Source: DATGLG01 sp035294245
Lineage (GTDB): Bacteria > Pseudomonadota > Alphaproteobacteria > JACZXZ01
Assembly: GCA_035294245.1 (NCBI GenBank)
Contig: DATGLG010000073.1
Location: 62,001-126,000 of the forward strand
DNA: 64,000 nucleotides
Direction of reading: 5' to 3'
Under the pieces are notes generated by a model, which did no database searches, was not told where the DNA came from, and saw only the letters and a list, made by a program, of their open reading frames with translations. Of the stretch, positions 53,841 to 62,621 are shown one piece after another; the first letter of the stretch is position 1; each line of letters opens with the position of its first letter. Both the position numbers and the translations under genes were made by a program.

Positions 53841-53996
53841 GCCGCCGCCCCACTGAATTCGCGGTCGATCAATTTGGGGAGACTCGAACCTTAGCCCGAG
53901 TCCCACGAACGGTCACGCTCTCATCCAGGCGGCAAATGGGTAGAGCGGGAGCCTTCCACCACACCCGCTGCCGCTGGCTCTATCTCACTTGTATTC

Positions 53997-54010
53997 TTGG
54001 CAAAAGTCAA
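53997..54010. promoter_or_regulatory. FNR/NnrR-like box upstream of narK
   Basis: TTGGCAAAAGTCAA differs by one base from TTGAC-N4-GTCAA. Its centre is 163 bases upstream of narK. It may be a second site besides 54071-54084. Confidence 0.4.
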
Positions 54011-54070
54011 AAGAGAGGCGCAAGATCCTCGTGAGCAAATGCATCTTGTGGGAAGATGGCGCACCTCGGA

Positions 54071-54084
54071 ATGATCTAGATCAA
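54071..54084. promoter_or_regulatory. FNR-like box upstream of narK
   Basis: ATGATCTAGATCAA differs from the FNR consensus only in the first base; TGATCTAGATCA is a perfect palindrome. It lies 230 bases upstream of narK. Confidence 0.5.
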
Positions 54085-54360
54085 TATGGCCGACTGGCTC
54101 TGAGGCTCTTTGACCGAGCCTTATGGACGCATCGACAGGCAGTTCCGCCAAGAAGCTGCGTGCGCCTTTCAGCGAGCGCAGCTCAAGCAGATCCGTGACG
54201 CCTCATTCGGCGGGTCGCACGACCCTGGGTGGCGCGGCGTGACGGCCAGGGGATGAGACGACATCCGATCCCAAGCTAACCCTGATCGCAATCTCCGCAA
54301 TGCGTCCGATGCGAAGCCCGCGCTTACTCCTCGCATCACGTACCGGGCCATTCCGCATGC

Positions 54361-54374
54361 TTGATTTGGAGCAA
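54361..54374. promoter_or_regulatory. FNR-like box upstream of phaC
   Basis: TTGATTTGGAGCAA differs from TTGAY-N4-RTCAA by one base in the right half-site. Its centre is 119 bases upstream of the phaC start. Confidence 0.4.
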
Positions 54375-54486
54375 AGACATGATGCCTCGTCTTTATCTAT
54401 GCTTGCTTCTGTTTCTCCTTGTTTCCAATTTGAGAGAAAATTTGCTGACTGCGATCCAGGTCTCGCAACGACGGGAGTAATGGAGC

Positions 54487-56472
54487 ATGGCTGAGGTGAT
54501 GCCTGTGGGTCGTAACGAGCACTCTATGAAACTAAAAGCGCCCAGGGAGCGGCGTGTTAAATCGACCGGTTCAGGGGTTGGCGCGGCCTCTACGAGCCAG
54601 GCGATTCACGCCGAGAAGCAGGAGCCAACCGAAATGGCCAATCTGCAGCGCGCCGAGATGGACGAGTCTGCTCGAATATCGTCAGATGCCTTGCGTGAGA
54701 TCTCGTCAGCAATAGATGACAAGGCGTCTTGTGGGCCAGTTGAGTCGCAGCCCATGGAGGCGCCCAGCCCCCTCGATCGGCTAATACATGCCGCCATGGG
54801 CCGGGTCACGCTGGCGATTTCGCCGGCGAGCTTGGCGGCGGCTTACTTTGATTGGGCGTTTCACCTCGCGATCGCACCCGGCAAGCGGCAAGCGCTCGTG
54901 GAAAAGGGCTTGCGCAAGGCGACGCGTTTCGCCGTCCATGCCACTCGCGCGCTCACCGATCCGGCATTACCGCCCTGCATCGAGCCGCTACCTCAGGACC
55001 ATCGTTTCGATCACCCGGACTGGCGGCTGCCACCATTCCGCTTCATCTATCAGTGGTTCCTCCTGAGTCAGCAGTGGTGGCATAACGCCACGACGGATGT
55101 CCGCGGCGTATCACGCCATCATGAACAGGTGGTGTCCTTCGTCGCGCGCCAGCTCCTCGATACGATGTCGCCCTCGAACTTCATCGCCACCAATCCGGAG
55201 CTGCTCCGGAGAACGATCGAGGCGGGGGCGAGCAATCTGTATCAGGGCCTGGTCAACTGGATCGAGGACTGGGAGCGCGCGATCGCGGGGCGACCGCCTG
55301 TGGGCAGCGAGAACTTCCGGCCCGGCAAGGATGTCGCCGTTACGGCGGGCGAGGTCGTGTATCGGAACCGCCTCATCGAGCTCATACAATACGCGGCGAC
55401 GACATCGGAGACCCATGCGGAGCCGATCCTGATCGTGCCCGCCTGGATCATGAAGTACTACATCCTCGATCTTTCCCCCCGTAATTCTCTCGTCAAATAC
55501 CTGGTCGACCGCGGCCATACGGTCTTCATGATCTCCTGGCGAAACCCTGGAGCCGACGACCGCGACCTCGGCATGGAGGACTATCTCCAGCTTGGCGTTC
55601 TCGAGGCGGTGCGAGCGGTCCGGGCGATCGTGCCCGGGCGAAGGATCAATGCCGTCGGCTACTGCCTGGGCGGCACGCTTCTTTCGATCGCCGCCTCGTT
55701 CCTCGCCCATCACGGCGAGAGCCCATTTAACAGCGCCACCTTCTTTGCGGCGCAGGTCGACTTCACCGACGCCGGCGAGCTCACGCTCTTTGTCGACGAC
55801 AGCCAGATCTCCTATCTCGAGGACGTCATGTGGGAGCAGGGCTATCTCGACAGCAAGCAGATGGCCGGCGCTTTCCAGCTCCTGCGCTCGAGCGACCTCA
55901 TCTGGTCGCGCCTCGTGCGCGAGTACCTTATGGGACAGCGCGAGCCCATGAGCGATCTTATGGCGTGGAATGCGGATTCCACCCGCATGCCATATCGCAT
56001 GCACAGTCAGTATCTCAGGAGGCTTTTTCTCGACAACGACCTGGTCGAGGGCCGCTATCAGGTGCTCGGCCGTGCAATAGCGCTGAGCGACATCCACGTT
56101 CCCGTATTCGCGGTTTCGACGGAGACCGACCATGTCGCGCCCTGGCGCTCGGTCTACAAGCTCAATCTCCTGCTCGACACCGATCTGACGTTCCTGTTGA
56201 CGAGTGGCGGCCACAATGCCGGCATCGTCAGCGAGCCAAGACATCCGCATCGGCATTATCGCGTCTCGCGTCGCAAGGCCGGGGATCCTTATGTCGCCCC
56301 CGAAACCTGGTACGAGACGACCCCCGAGCTCAACGGGTCCTGGTGGCCGGTCTGGGCTGAGTGGCTCGAGAGCCTGTCCAGTGGAAAAGCAACGCCTCCC
56401 GCCCTCGGGGCACCCGAAAAGGGTTATCCCCGCCTTGGCGCCGCCCCCGGAACTTATGTGCTACAGCCGTAG
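54487..56472 (+). CDS. phaC: PhaC, class I poly(3-hydroxyalkanoate) synthase
   Basis: This 661-residue enzyme polymerises 3-hydroxybutyryl-CoA at the granule surface. The lipase-like box GYCLGGTLL (about 394-402) contains the catalytic Cys; the catalytic Asp is in STETDHVAPW and the His in TSGGHNAGIV. The N-terminal domain PHB_Nter is recognisable from GSENFRPGKDVAVTAGEVVY onward. The first 75 or so residues form a charged extension beyond the usual start; internal ATGs at 54526 or 54634 could be used instead. GGGAGTAATGGAGC precedes 54487. It may be anaerobically induced, by the box upstream. Confidence 0.93.
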   Translation: MAEVMPVGRNEHSMKLKAPRERRVKSTGSGVGAASTSQAIHAEKQEPTEMANLQRAEMDESARISSDALREISSAIDDKASCGPVESQPMEAPSPLDRLIHAAMGRVTLAISPASLAAAYFDWAFHLAIAPGKRQALVEKGLRKATRFAVHATRALTDPALPPCIEPLPQDHRFDHPDWRLPPFRFIYQWFLLSQQWWHNATTDVRGVSRHHEQVVSFVARQLLDTMSPSNFIATNPELLRRTIEAGASNLYQGLVNWIEDWERAIAGRPPVGSENFRPGKDVAVTAGEVVYRNRLIELIQYAATTSETHAEPILIVPAWIMKYYILDLSPRNSLVKYLVDRGHTVFMISWRNPGADDRDLGMEDYLQLGVLEAVRAVRAIVPGRRINAVGYCLGGTLLSIAASFLAHHGESPFNSATFFAAQVDFTDAGELTLFVDDSQISYLEDVMWEQGYLDSKQMAGAFQLLRSSDLIWSRLVREYLMGQREPMSDLMAWNADSTRMPYRMHSQYLRRLFLDNDLVEGRYQVLGRAIALSDIHVPVFAVSTETDHVAPWRSVYKLNLLLDTDLTFLLTSGGHNAGIVSEPRHPHRHYRVSRRKAGDPYVAPETWYETTPELNGSWWPVWAEWLESLSSGKATPPALGAPEKGYPRLGAAPGTYVLQP

Positions 56473-56730
56473 AAGCCGAGTGGCGTCCTCCCCCAGATGT
56501 ATCCAGCCGAACCCGGGCACAACCGCCCGCTCCGGCTGGGAAGCTTGCCGCTCGCCATTTGTCGCAATGCCGGCGCTCTCGGCATAGGAACGACGCCATA
56601 ATTCAGCTCGTCGCCGCGCGTGAGAAACTCGCAAGTCGAAATGGCGCCGAGCTTGCGCCGGAACAAAGACGCGCGCGGGCCTTTGGACGATGCTGCTCCG
56701 AGTTCCGAAAGACGCGGCTAGGAGGCGGCA

Positions 56731-57294
56731 ATGACCACAAAGAGCGAGGCAGGCGCGCCATATCCTTCACACAACCTGGCTGTCCTCGGGCCGGCATCCT
56801 GTGCCGAGCGGCAAAGAGGGTCACAAGCGCTCGCCGGCCTCCCCTCAAGGTCGGCGAGGATTCCAGCGCCTTGCCGGGCCTCGGAAATCCCGACAGGCTC
56901 TCGGCGAAGACCGGGGATGGATGCCTTCTCACGAGGCGGGAAACTTATATGGCTGCAGCGTGGATCCTTGGCTGCGGGAGCGTTCGTCCTTCTTATCCTG
57001 AGTTCGACGATATTGGTCTTTGCGGTCCTGATCGCGGACTGGCTAATTCCGCCCCTGGCGAAGCTCACGAGCCTACTCATCCACGCCACAGTCGCGCTCG
57101 GACCGGCACCGCACGACGTTGCGATATCGCTTTTGGGCCCAATTGATATGCCTTCGAGCATCGCCGGCGCCGGCACTCTCTTCCATGGGCTTCTGCTTGC
57201 GGTCCTCACAATTGCGATTACAGGCGCCGCGACCATGCTCGTCCATGCGCTGCATCGGCATCGACACCACGCTCATCGTCACGGAAGGACATAG
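56731..57294 (+). CDS. Hypothetical membrane protein with His-rich tail
   Basis: A 187-residue frame starts at the ATG at 56731, which has a strong AGGAGG 5 bases before it. The first 60 residues are irregular. Two or three TM helices follow (LAAGAFVLLILSSTILVFAV and the helix around GLLLAVLTIAITGAATMLV), then HALHRHRHHAHRHGRT, a metal-binding-like His tail. An internal ATG at 56917 (MDAFSRGGKLIW) would give a compact two-helix protein and may be the true start. I recognise no family. The phaC gap (56473-56730) shows no gene. Confidence 0.45.
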   Translation: MTTKSEAGAPYPSHNLAVLGPASCAERQRGSQALAGLPSRSARIPAPCRASEIPTGSRRRPGMDAFSRGGKLIWLQRGSLAAGAFVLLILSSTILVFAVLIADWLIPPLAKLTSLLIHATVALGPAPHDVAISLLGPIDMPSSIAGAGTLFHGLLLAVLTIAITGAATMLVHALHRHRHHAHRHGRT

Positions 57295-57644
57295 CCGAAG
57301 CGCTACGGACGGATGGATCGATGGAAGATGCGGTTTGGCCGAGGCTCTATGCAACCGACGTCCGACCATCGCTTTCGAAAGCGCGGAGCTTCTCCACGAT
57401 CATGAATCACCTCCACCTCGCCATGCGCCGTCGCAGCATCGCGCCTTCTGATTGTAGCCACAAACATAATCCGTCCTCGACGATATCGCTCCAGCCTTCG
57501 GGCGCTCGGATGTCATGATCCACGCGCGTGATCACCGCGAGCTCGGGCGACGGCTCGAGGGCCATCTGCCGACGCCGGCAAGGCATATGCCGGCTCAACG
57601 CTGTCATGCACCCGGTCGAGAAGAGGCTGGCTCGCCGACCGTCG

Positions 57645-57803
57645 AGTGAGGGCACGGAGGAGCGTCTGGGCGCGCTCCATGGCCCCTTCAGGCCCTACCG
57701 TCGCCACATGGTCGTGGATTGCACCAGGACCTGCCCCAAGAGACTCAACCCCGGCAAGGCCACCGGCCTGGCCAAGACGATGATCTTCGAGCGGCGATCG
57801 TGA
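57645..57803 (+). pseudogene. sdhB: C-terminal relic of succinate dehydrogenase iron-sulfur subunit
   Basis: In one frame the sequence GTEERLGALHGPFRPYRRH, then MVVDCTRTCPKRLNPGKA and KTMIFERR, aligns with the end of SdhB (ATGERLD-LEDPFRLYRCHT, MNCTRTCPKGLNPAKA, KKMMVERR). The N-terminal two thirds, with the [2Fe-2S] domain and the first cluster ligands, are absent, and the Cys of YRCHT is Arg. The remnant is therefore non-functional. It starts in a degenerate frame and ends at a stop codon after the expected C-terminus. The intact sdhB must be elsewhere. Confidence 0.75.
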
Positions 57804-58070
57804 TCGGCGCGTCTTACAGAAGATTGTTTTGCTCAGAGAAAGACGCGCCAGTCGCGTCAACGCCGACTCGGTCACAATAACATTGGTGAATCAGGCAGTC
57901 GCCAGCGGCCCGGTTGTCTTGGGGCCCTCGTCTGGGCCGTTCAGAACCTTGAATTCGTCAAAATCGAGATGCTATCGTCACCCATCACAGCCAATAAACA
58001 GGCGGTCCGATGGTCGGAAGGTGTATTTCTTGACCGTCGGACAGTTTTTGGTTGCAGAGCGCGTTACTAT

Positions 58071-58106
58071 ACCCTAAATGAGGGCTCGACCCTAAATGAG
58101 GGCTCG
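58071..58106. repeat. Tandem 18-base direct repeat (two copies)
   Basis: ACCCTAAATGAGGGCTCG occurs twice head to tail with no mismatch. Each copy holds a CCCT...AGGG inverted pair. It is 190 bases before the first sugar gene; the purpose is unknown, and it may be a replication slip. Confidence 0.8.
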
Positions 58107-58299
58107 CCGCGCTGAAGCCATCGAGGAAAGGACGAGGAGCAACCAAGTCGAGGTGAATGGCGTTCTACGAACGCGATTTCTCGCACTCGGCCGAGCCCGC
58201 CATGGCGATTTGCTCAAAAAAGTCCCTACTCTTCCGAATCCGCGCCCGATAAAAAGATAACCAAAGGAAGCCTATCGATTCATATCGCGAGGACTTGAG

Positions 58300-59238
58300 A
58301 TGAAGCTGCTGGTTACCGGAGCCTGTGGATACAAGGGTTCCGTCCTTGTCCCGAAATTGCTTCGCGCCGGCTATGATGTGGTCGCCCTCGACATTATGTG
58401 GTTCGGCAACTATCTCCAGCCGCACCCTCGATTGAGCGTGATCGAAGGCGACGTTCGCGACACCCAGAAGCTCGATCTTTCAGGCATCGACGCCATTATC
58501 CACCTCTCCTCGGTCGCCAACGATCCCTGCGGCGATCTCGACCCAAAACTTACCTGGGAGATCAGTGCGCTCGCAACGATGCAGCTCGCCGATCGCGCCG
58601 TCCGCTCCGGCGTCAAGCAATTCATCTACGCCTCATCCGGTAGCGTGTACGGGATCAAGGAGGAGCCGCAGGTTACCGAGGAACTCGAGCTTAAGCCGAT
58701 CTCGGAATACAACAAGACCAAGATGGTCGCCGAGCGCATACTGCTCAGCTACGCCGACGACATGATCGTGCAGATCATCCGGCCGGCCACCGTTTGCGGG
58801 TGGTCGCCGCGCATGCGTCTCGACGTCTCGGTCAACATGCTATCGATGCAGGCCTTGCGGAACGGCCGGATCACTGTCTTCGGCGGCCGGCAGACTCGGC
58901 CGAACATTCACATGGACGACATTACGGACGTCTATCTCTTCATGTTGGAAAACCCCCAGTGTCGCGGAATCTACAATGCCGGCTTCGAGAATATGTCTCT
59001 GATGGAGATCGCCGAGAAGATCGCCAGCCGGATCCAGGCGCAAATCGTCGTCACGGATTCCAATGATCCGCGCTCTTATCGCGTGAATTCCGACAAACTC
59101 CTGGCAGCCGGTTTCCGGCCAAAGAAGGGAGTTGCTGACGCGATCAGCGAGATCGCCGAGAAATATCACGCCGGCGCTCTCGCCGACGAGGACCGCTGGT
59201 ACAATCTGCGCTGGATGCAGCGGAACGTCGTCCGATGA
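58300..59238 (+). CDS. NAD-dependent epimerase/dehydratase (SDR, sugar nucleotide type)
   Basis: This 312-residue extended SDR enzyme has the NAD-binding motif TGACGYKG near residue 6 and the catalytic YNKTK (Tyr-x3-Lys) after SSGSVYG. It resembles NDP-sugar 4-epimerases and dehydratases. GAGGACTTGAG precedes the ATG. It is the first gene of an operon that continues to the right edge with overlaps of four bases at each junction but the last. The exact reaction cannot be read from the sequence. Confidence 0.88.
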   Translation: MKLLVTGACGYKGSVLVPKLLRAGYDVVALDIMWFGNYLQPHPRLSVIEGDVRDTQKLDLSGIDAIIHLSSVANDPCGDLDPKLTWEISALATMQLADRAVRSGVKQFIYASSGSVYGIKEEPQVTEELELKPISEYNKTKMVAERILLSYADDMIVQIIRPATVCGWSPRMRLDVSVNMLSMQALRNGRITVFGGRQTRPNIHMDDITDVYLFMLENPQCRGIYNAGFENMSLMEIAEKIASRIQAQIVVTDSNDPRSYRVNSDKLLAAGFRPKKGVADAISEIAEKYHAGALADEDRWYNLRWMQRNVVR

Positions 59239-59849
59239 GCATGAATACGACCCTGGCCTTGGCCTCATGCCCGGATCATGGCTGCGCCGACTACGCAGCC
59301 CGGCTCCAGGCCGCGCTACGCGATGCCGACTGGGGTCCGGTCGCTCAGCTTGCCGACGAGCTTCGCGATTGCTGGTCCAGCGGTCGACAGGTTTTTCTAT
59401 GCGGCAATGGCGGCAGCGCCGGGAACGCCATTCACCTCGCCAATGATCTGCTCTATGGAATTTCCAAGCGTGAAGGGTCGGGCTTGCGGGTCCATGCTCT
59501 CTCGGCCAATGCGTCGGTGCTCACCTGCCTTGCCAACGACGAGGGCTATGACGCGATTTTCTCGCTTCAGCTCGCGGTGATGGCGCAGCCGCGCGACGTC
59601 CTCGTCGCTCTCTCCGGAAGCGGCAACTCCCCCAATATCATTAGAGCGCTGGAGACTGCGGCGCAAATCGGCATGCGCAGCTTTGCCATCCTGGCCTATT
59701 CGGGGGGTAAAGCGAAGGCGCTTGCGGATGTTCCGATTCACTTCGCCGTAGACGATATGCAGATTGGCGAAGATCTCCAACTCGTGGTCGGCCACATGAT
59801 CATGCAATCACTCCATCGCAATGGGCCAATGGAGCGTGCCGGCCCATGA
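59235..59849 (+). CDS. SIS-domain sugar isomerase (GmhA-like)
   Basis: This 204-residue protein has a SIS domain: FLCGNGGSAGNAIHLANDL and, further on, LVALSGSGNSPNII, typical for phosphosugar isomerases. The closest family is GmhA (sedoheptulose 7-phosphate isomerase). The start overlaps the epimerase stop by four bases. It is placed with a split transketolase, which makes sedoheptulose-type ketoses, so a ketose-to-aldose isomerase role fits. Confidence 0.85.
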   Translation: MSMNTTLALASCPDHGCADYAARLQAALRDADWGPVAQLADELRDCWSSGRQVFLCGNGGSAGNAIHLANDLLYGISKREGSGLRVHALSANASVLTCLANDEGYDAIFSLQLAVMAQPRDVLVALSGSGNSPNIIRALETAAQIGMRSFAILAYSGGKAKALADVPIHFAVDDMQIGEDLQLVVGHMIMQSLHRNGPMERAGP

Positions 59850-60832
59850 AGATTGCAGTCCTCGGAAGCAATTCCTTTTCGGGGGCGAGCTTCGTTGATC
59901 ACGCATTGGCGCGCGGCGCAGACGTCATCGGTATCAGTCGCTCGCCGGAGCCGCATCATGCGTTTCTCCCCTATCGCTGGTCCGACCGTCAATCGGCCTT
60001 CCGCTTCCATGCCCTCGACCTCAATCGCGACCTCGATGCCATCGCCGCTCTGATACGCCAAGAGCGGCCGAGTTACGTCGTCAATTTCGCCGCTCAGAGC
60101 ATGGTCGGTGAGAGCTGGAAGAATCCTGATCACTGGTTCATGACGAACGTCGTCTCGACCGTGCGGCTCCATGACCAATTGCGCCAGTTCGATTTTCTCG
60201 ACCGCTACGTCCACATCACGACGCCCGAGGTCTATGGCAGCACAACCGGATTCATCACCGAAGATGCCCCCTTCAACCCAAGTACGCCGTACGCCGTATC
60301 GCGGGCGGCGGCGGATATGAGTCTTCGCACTTATCACGCCGCTTACGGTTTTCCGGTGGTGTACACGCGCGCTGCCAATGTGTACGGGCCGGGACAGCAA
60401 CTCTATCGCATCATTCCGCGAACAATCCTCTTCATCAAGCTCGGGCGGCGGCTGAGCCTCCATGGCGGCGGCCATTCGAGCCGATCATTCATTCACATCG
60501 CCGATGTCGCCGATGCCACGTGGCGGGTGATGCTCGAAGGCCGGCTCGGGGCGAGCTATCACATCTCGACAGAGGACGTTATTACTATTCGCGAGCTCGT
60601 CGAGCGCATCTGCGGGATGATGAGCGCCCGATTTGCCGATGCCGTCGAGGTAAGTGACGAGCGGCTGGGCAAAGACACCGCCTATATGCTCGACAGCCGG
60701 AAAATTAGGAGCGAGCTCGGCTGGCGCGACACCATCGGTCTCGACGAGGGCATCGCGACCTGCATACGGTGGATCGAGGATAACTTCGACGATCTACGAT
60801 CCCAGCCATTCGATTACATTCATAAGCCATGA
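59846..60832 (+). CDS. NAD-dependent dehydratase/epimerase (GDP-mannose or dTDP-glucose 4,6-dehydratase-like)
   Basis: This 328-residue SDR enzyme starts MKIAVLGSNSFSGASFVDHAL, with a modified glycine motif (GSNSFSG) in place of TGATGFIG. The catalytic triad is TTPEVYG with YAVSRAA at about 150: the usual Tyr-x3-Lys is YAVSR, so Lys is replaced by Arg. FNYAAQSMVGESW-like VVNFAAQSMVGESW is typical for 4,6-dehydratases. Overlaps by four bases on both sides. The modified active site leaves the reaction open. Confidence 0.82.
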   Translation: MKIAVLGSNSFSGASFVDHALARGADVIGISRSPEPHHAFLPYRWSDRQSAFRFHALDLNRDLDAIAALIRQERPSYVVNFAAQSMVGESWKNPDHWFMTNVVSTVRLHDQLRQFDFLDRYVHITTPEVYGSTTGFITEDAPFNPSTPYAVSRAAADMSLRTYHAAYGFPVVYTRAANVYGPGQQLYRIIPRTILFIKLGRRLSLHGGGHSSRSFIHIADVADATWRVMLEGRLGASYHISTEDVITIRELVERICGMMSARFADAVEVSDERLGKDTAYMLDSRKIRSELGWRDTIGLDEGIATCIRWIEDNFDDLRSQPFDYIHKP

Positions 60833-61698
60833 CCTTGGCGCTTATCATGGAAGCAACAGCTCACCTGCATAACGAGGACACAACAGAGCGGCTTACCGAG
60901 CTCGCCCGCCAGATTCGCGGCCGCATCATCGAAACCTCACACCGTACCGGAACGCCACATCTCGGGTCCTGCCTTTCCTGCGTCGACATCCTTGTCGCCC
61001 TCTATTTTCAGCATCTTGCGATCGACCCGACGAATCCGCGCGCTGCCGACCGTGATCGTTTTATCTTGAGCAAAGGCCATGCAGCGCCGGCGCTCTTCCA
61101 GATTCTTGCCATGCGCGGCTTCTATTCCGAGGCGATGCTCGCGAGCTATGGCGAAGATGGAAGCGTCTTCGCCGAGCATCCCCCCACCCCAGCTCACCTG
61201 CCGGGGATCGAGGCCGCGACCGGGTCGCTCGGTCATGGACTGCCAATGGGATTAGGGATGGCGTTGGCAGGTCGCATTCAAGGTATGAACTATCGCGTTT
61301 TCGCCGTTGTCAGCGACGGCGAATGTAACGAGGGCTCGATTTGGGAGGCGGCGCTCTTTGCCGCGGCCCAGAAGCTTGAGCGCGTGGCGGTCATCGTCGA
61401 TTTCAATAAATGGCAGGCGACGGGACGCAGTCGGGATGTGATGGCGCTCGATCCCCTCGCCGAGAAATGGCGGTCATTCGGTTGGAGCGTGTGCGAGATC
61501 GACGGACATGATATGCGCCAGCTTCTTGCGGCGCTTGCGAGGGTTCCCGATGGCAGCGGCAAGCCGATAGCCATCATTGCCCATACTGTGAAGGGCAAGG
61601 GTGTCTCCTTTATGGAGGATGACAACAACTGGCATTATCGAATTCCGACTGCCGAGGAGGTGTTGTCCGCCAAACGCGAATTGGGGCTGCTTCCATGA
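60829..61698 (+). CDS. Transketolase, N-terminal (thiamine diphosphate-binding) subunit
   Basis: This 289-residue protein matches the N-terminal half of transketolase. SKGHAAPALFQIL and SLGHGLPMGLGMALAG are typical, and the TPP/Mg motif GDGE (VVSDGECNEGSIWEA) is intact. An ATG at 60847 is a possible later start. The C-terminal half is encoded by the next gene, so the enzyme is split in two polypeptides, as in some bacterial secondary-metabolism and archaeal transketolases. It moves a two-carbon ketol unit between sugars. Confidence 0.9.
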   Translation: MTLALIMEATAHLHNEDTTERLTELARQIRGRIIETSHRTGTPHLGSCLSCVDILVALYFQHLAIDPTNPRAADRDRFILSKGHAAPALFQILAMRGFYSEAMLASYGEDGSVFAEHPPTPAHLPGIEAATGSLGHGLPMGLGMALAGRIQGMNYRVFAVVSDGECNEGSIWEAALFAAAQKLERVAVIVDFNKWQATGRSRDVMALDPLAEKWRSFGWSVCEIDGHDMRQLLAALARVPDGSGKPIAIIAHTVKGKGVSFMEDDNNWHYRIPTAEEVLSAKRELGLLP

Positions 61699-62621
61699 GG
61701 AACGCCTTCGCCGAGGAGATCACCAGCCTTGGGATTGCGGATTCCCGCATAGTCCTGCTGTCCGGCGATATCGGCAATAAGCTGTTCGACCGCTTCAAGG
61801 CGCATAACGAGTCGCGCTTCTATAATTGCGGCGTCGCTGAAGCCAACATGATGAGCATGGCGGCAGGCCTCGGCCTCTCCGGCCTGCGGCCCGTCGTTTA
61901 CACAATTACGCCCTTCACGACGACGCGCTGCTACGAGCAGATCCGGGTCGATGTCTGTTACCATCGCGCGCCTGTCGTGATCGTAGGCACCGGCGCGGGG
62001 CTTTCCTACGCCGAGCTCGGCCCAACTCATCATTCATGCGAGGATTTGGCGATCCTCCGCCTTCTTCCCGAAATGACGGTGCTGGCTCCTTGTGATGCCG
62101 TCGAGCTCCGCCTCGCCCTGCGAGCCGCCTTGCGCCAGGACGGTCCCGTCTATATGCGGATCGGGAAGAAGGGTGAGCCGATTCTTCATGCCACCGAGCC
62201 CGATTTCGCCATTGGCCGCGCCATTACGCTGCGGAACGGCGCGGACCTCTGCCTTATCGCAACAGGCACGATCATGTCGGTCGTGCTCGCCGCCGCCGAT
62301 CGTCTCGCCGCTGCCGGCCTATCCGTTCGGGTCGAGAGCTTCCCGACGGTAAAGCCGCTCGACCGTTCAAGGCTCGATGAAGTGTTCGCGAGCTTTCCGC
62401 TCCTCGGTGTCGTCGAGGAGCACGGCCTGGCAGGCGGTCTTGGCGGTAGCATTGCCGAGTGGCTGGCGCGCCGAGCCGATTTCAAGGGACGGCTTGTCAC
62501 CTTTGGCACGCCCGACGAGTTCATGCACGAGGTTGGCTCCCAGGACTACGCCCGGCAACGCTTCGGGCTCAGCAGCGAGAACATCGCAGCAACCATGCTG
62601 CGGCATTGGCGCGCGCGATGA
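61695..62621 (+). CDS. Transketolase, C-terminal subunit
   Basis: This 308-residue protein matches the pyrimidine-binding and C-terminal domains of transketolase. The catalytic Glu is in FYNCGVAEANMMSMAAGLGL, the aromatic pocket in YTITPFTTTRCYEQIRVDV, and the conserved THHSCEDLAILR follows. The C-terminal domain covers about 190-308. The start overlaps the partner gene by four bases, so the subunits are co-translated. Confidence 0.9.
   Translation: MRNAFAEEITSLGIADSRIVLLSGDIGNKLFDRFKAHNESRFYNCGVAEANMMSMAAGLGLSGLRPVVYTITPFTTTRCYEQIRVDVCYHRAPVVIVGTGAGLSYAELGPTHHSCEDLAILRLLPEMTVLAPCDAVELRLALRAALRQDGPVYMRIGKKGEPILHATEPDFAIGRAITLRNGADLCLIATGTIMSVVLAAADRLAAAGLSVRVESFPTVKPLDRSRLDEVFASFPLLGVVEEHGLAGGLGGSIAEWLARRADFKGRLVTFGTPDEFMHEVGSQDYARQRFGLSSENIAATMLRHWRAR

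Larger units (their letters stand above)
53841..54486. other. 646-base intergenic region between narK and phaC
   Basis: No convincing gene is seen on either strand; short frames here have no family pattern. The region holds three FNR-like boxes (53997-54010, 54071-54084 and 54361-54374), so it is probably a two-way anaerobic control region. Confidence 0.5.
57295..58299. other. Degenerate 1-kb region between the anaerobic island and the sugar operon
   Basis: The only recognisable parts are a relic of sdhB (57645-57803, plus strand) and a tandem 18-base repeat (58071-58106). A 53-codon frame on the minus strand (57565 to 57407; MALEPSPELAVITRVDHD...) has plausible composition but no upstream ribosome site. 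No transposase was seen. The region looks like an old recombination junction. Confidence 0.5.

Noticed and set aside
53877..53890. GGGGAGACTCGAACC-like sequence resembling the 3' end of a tRNA on the minus strand
   Set aside because: The T-arm stem does not pair and there is no acceptor, D or anticodon arm in the neighbouring bases.
57295..58299. Possible transposase or insertion sequence at the sugar operon border
   Set aside because: No transposase motif, terminal inverted repeats or target duplication were seen; only the sdhB relic and a tandem repeat were found.
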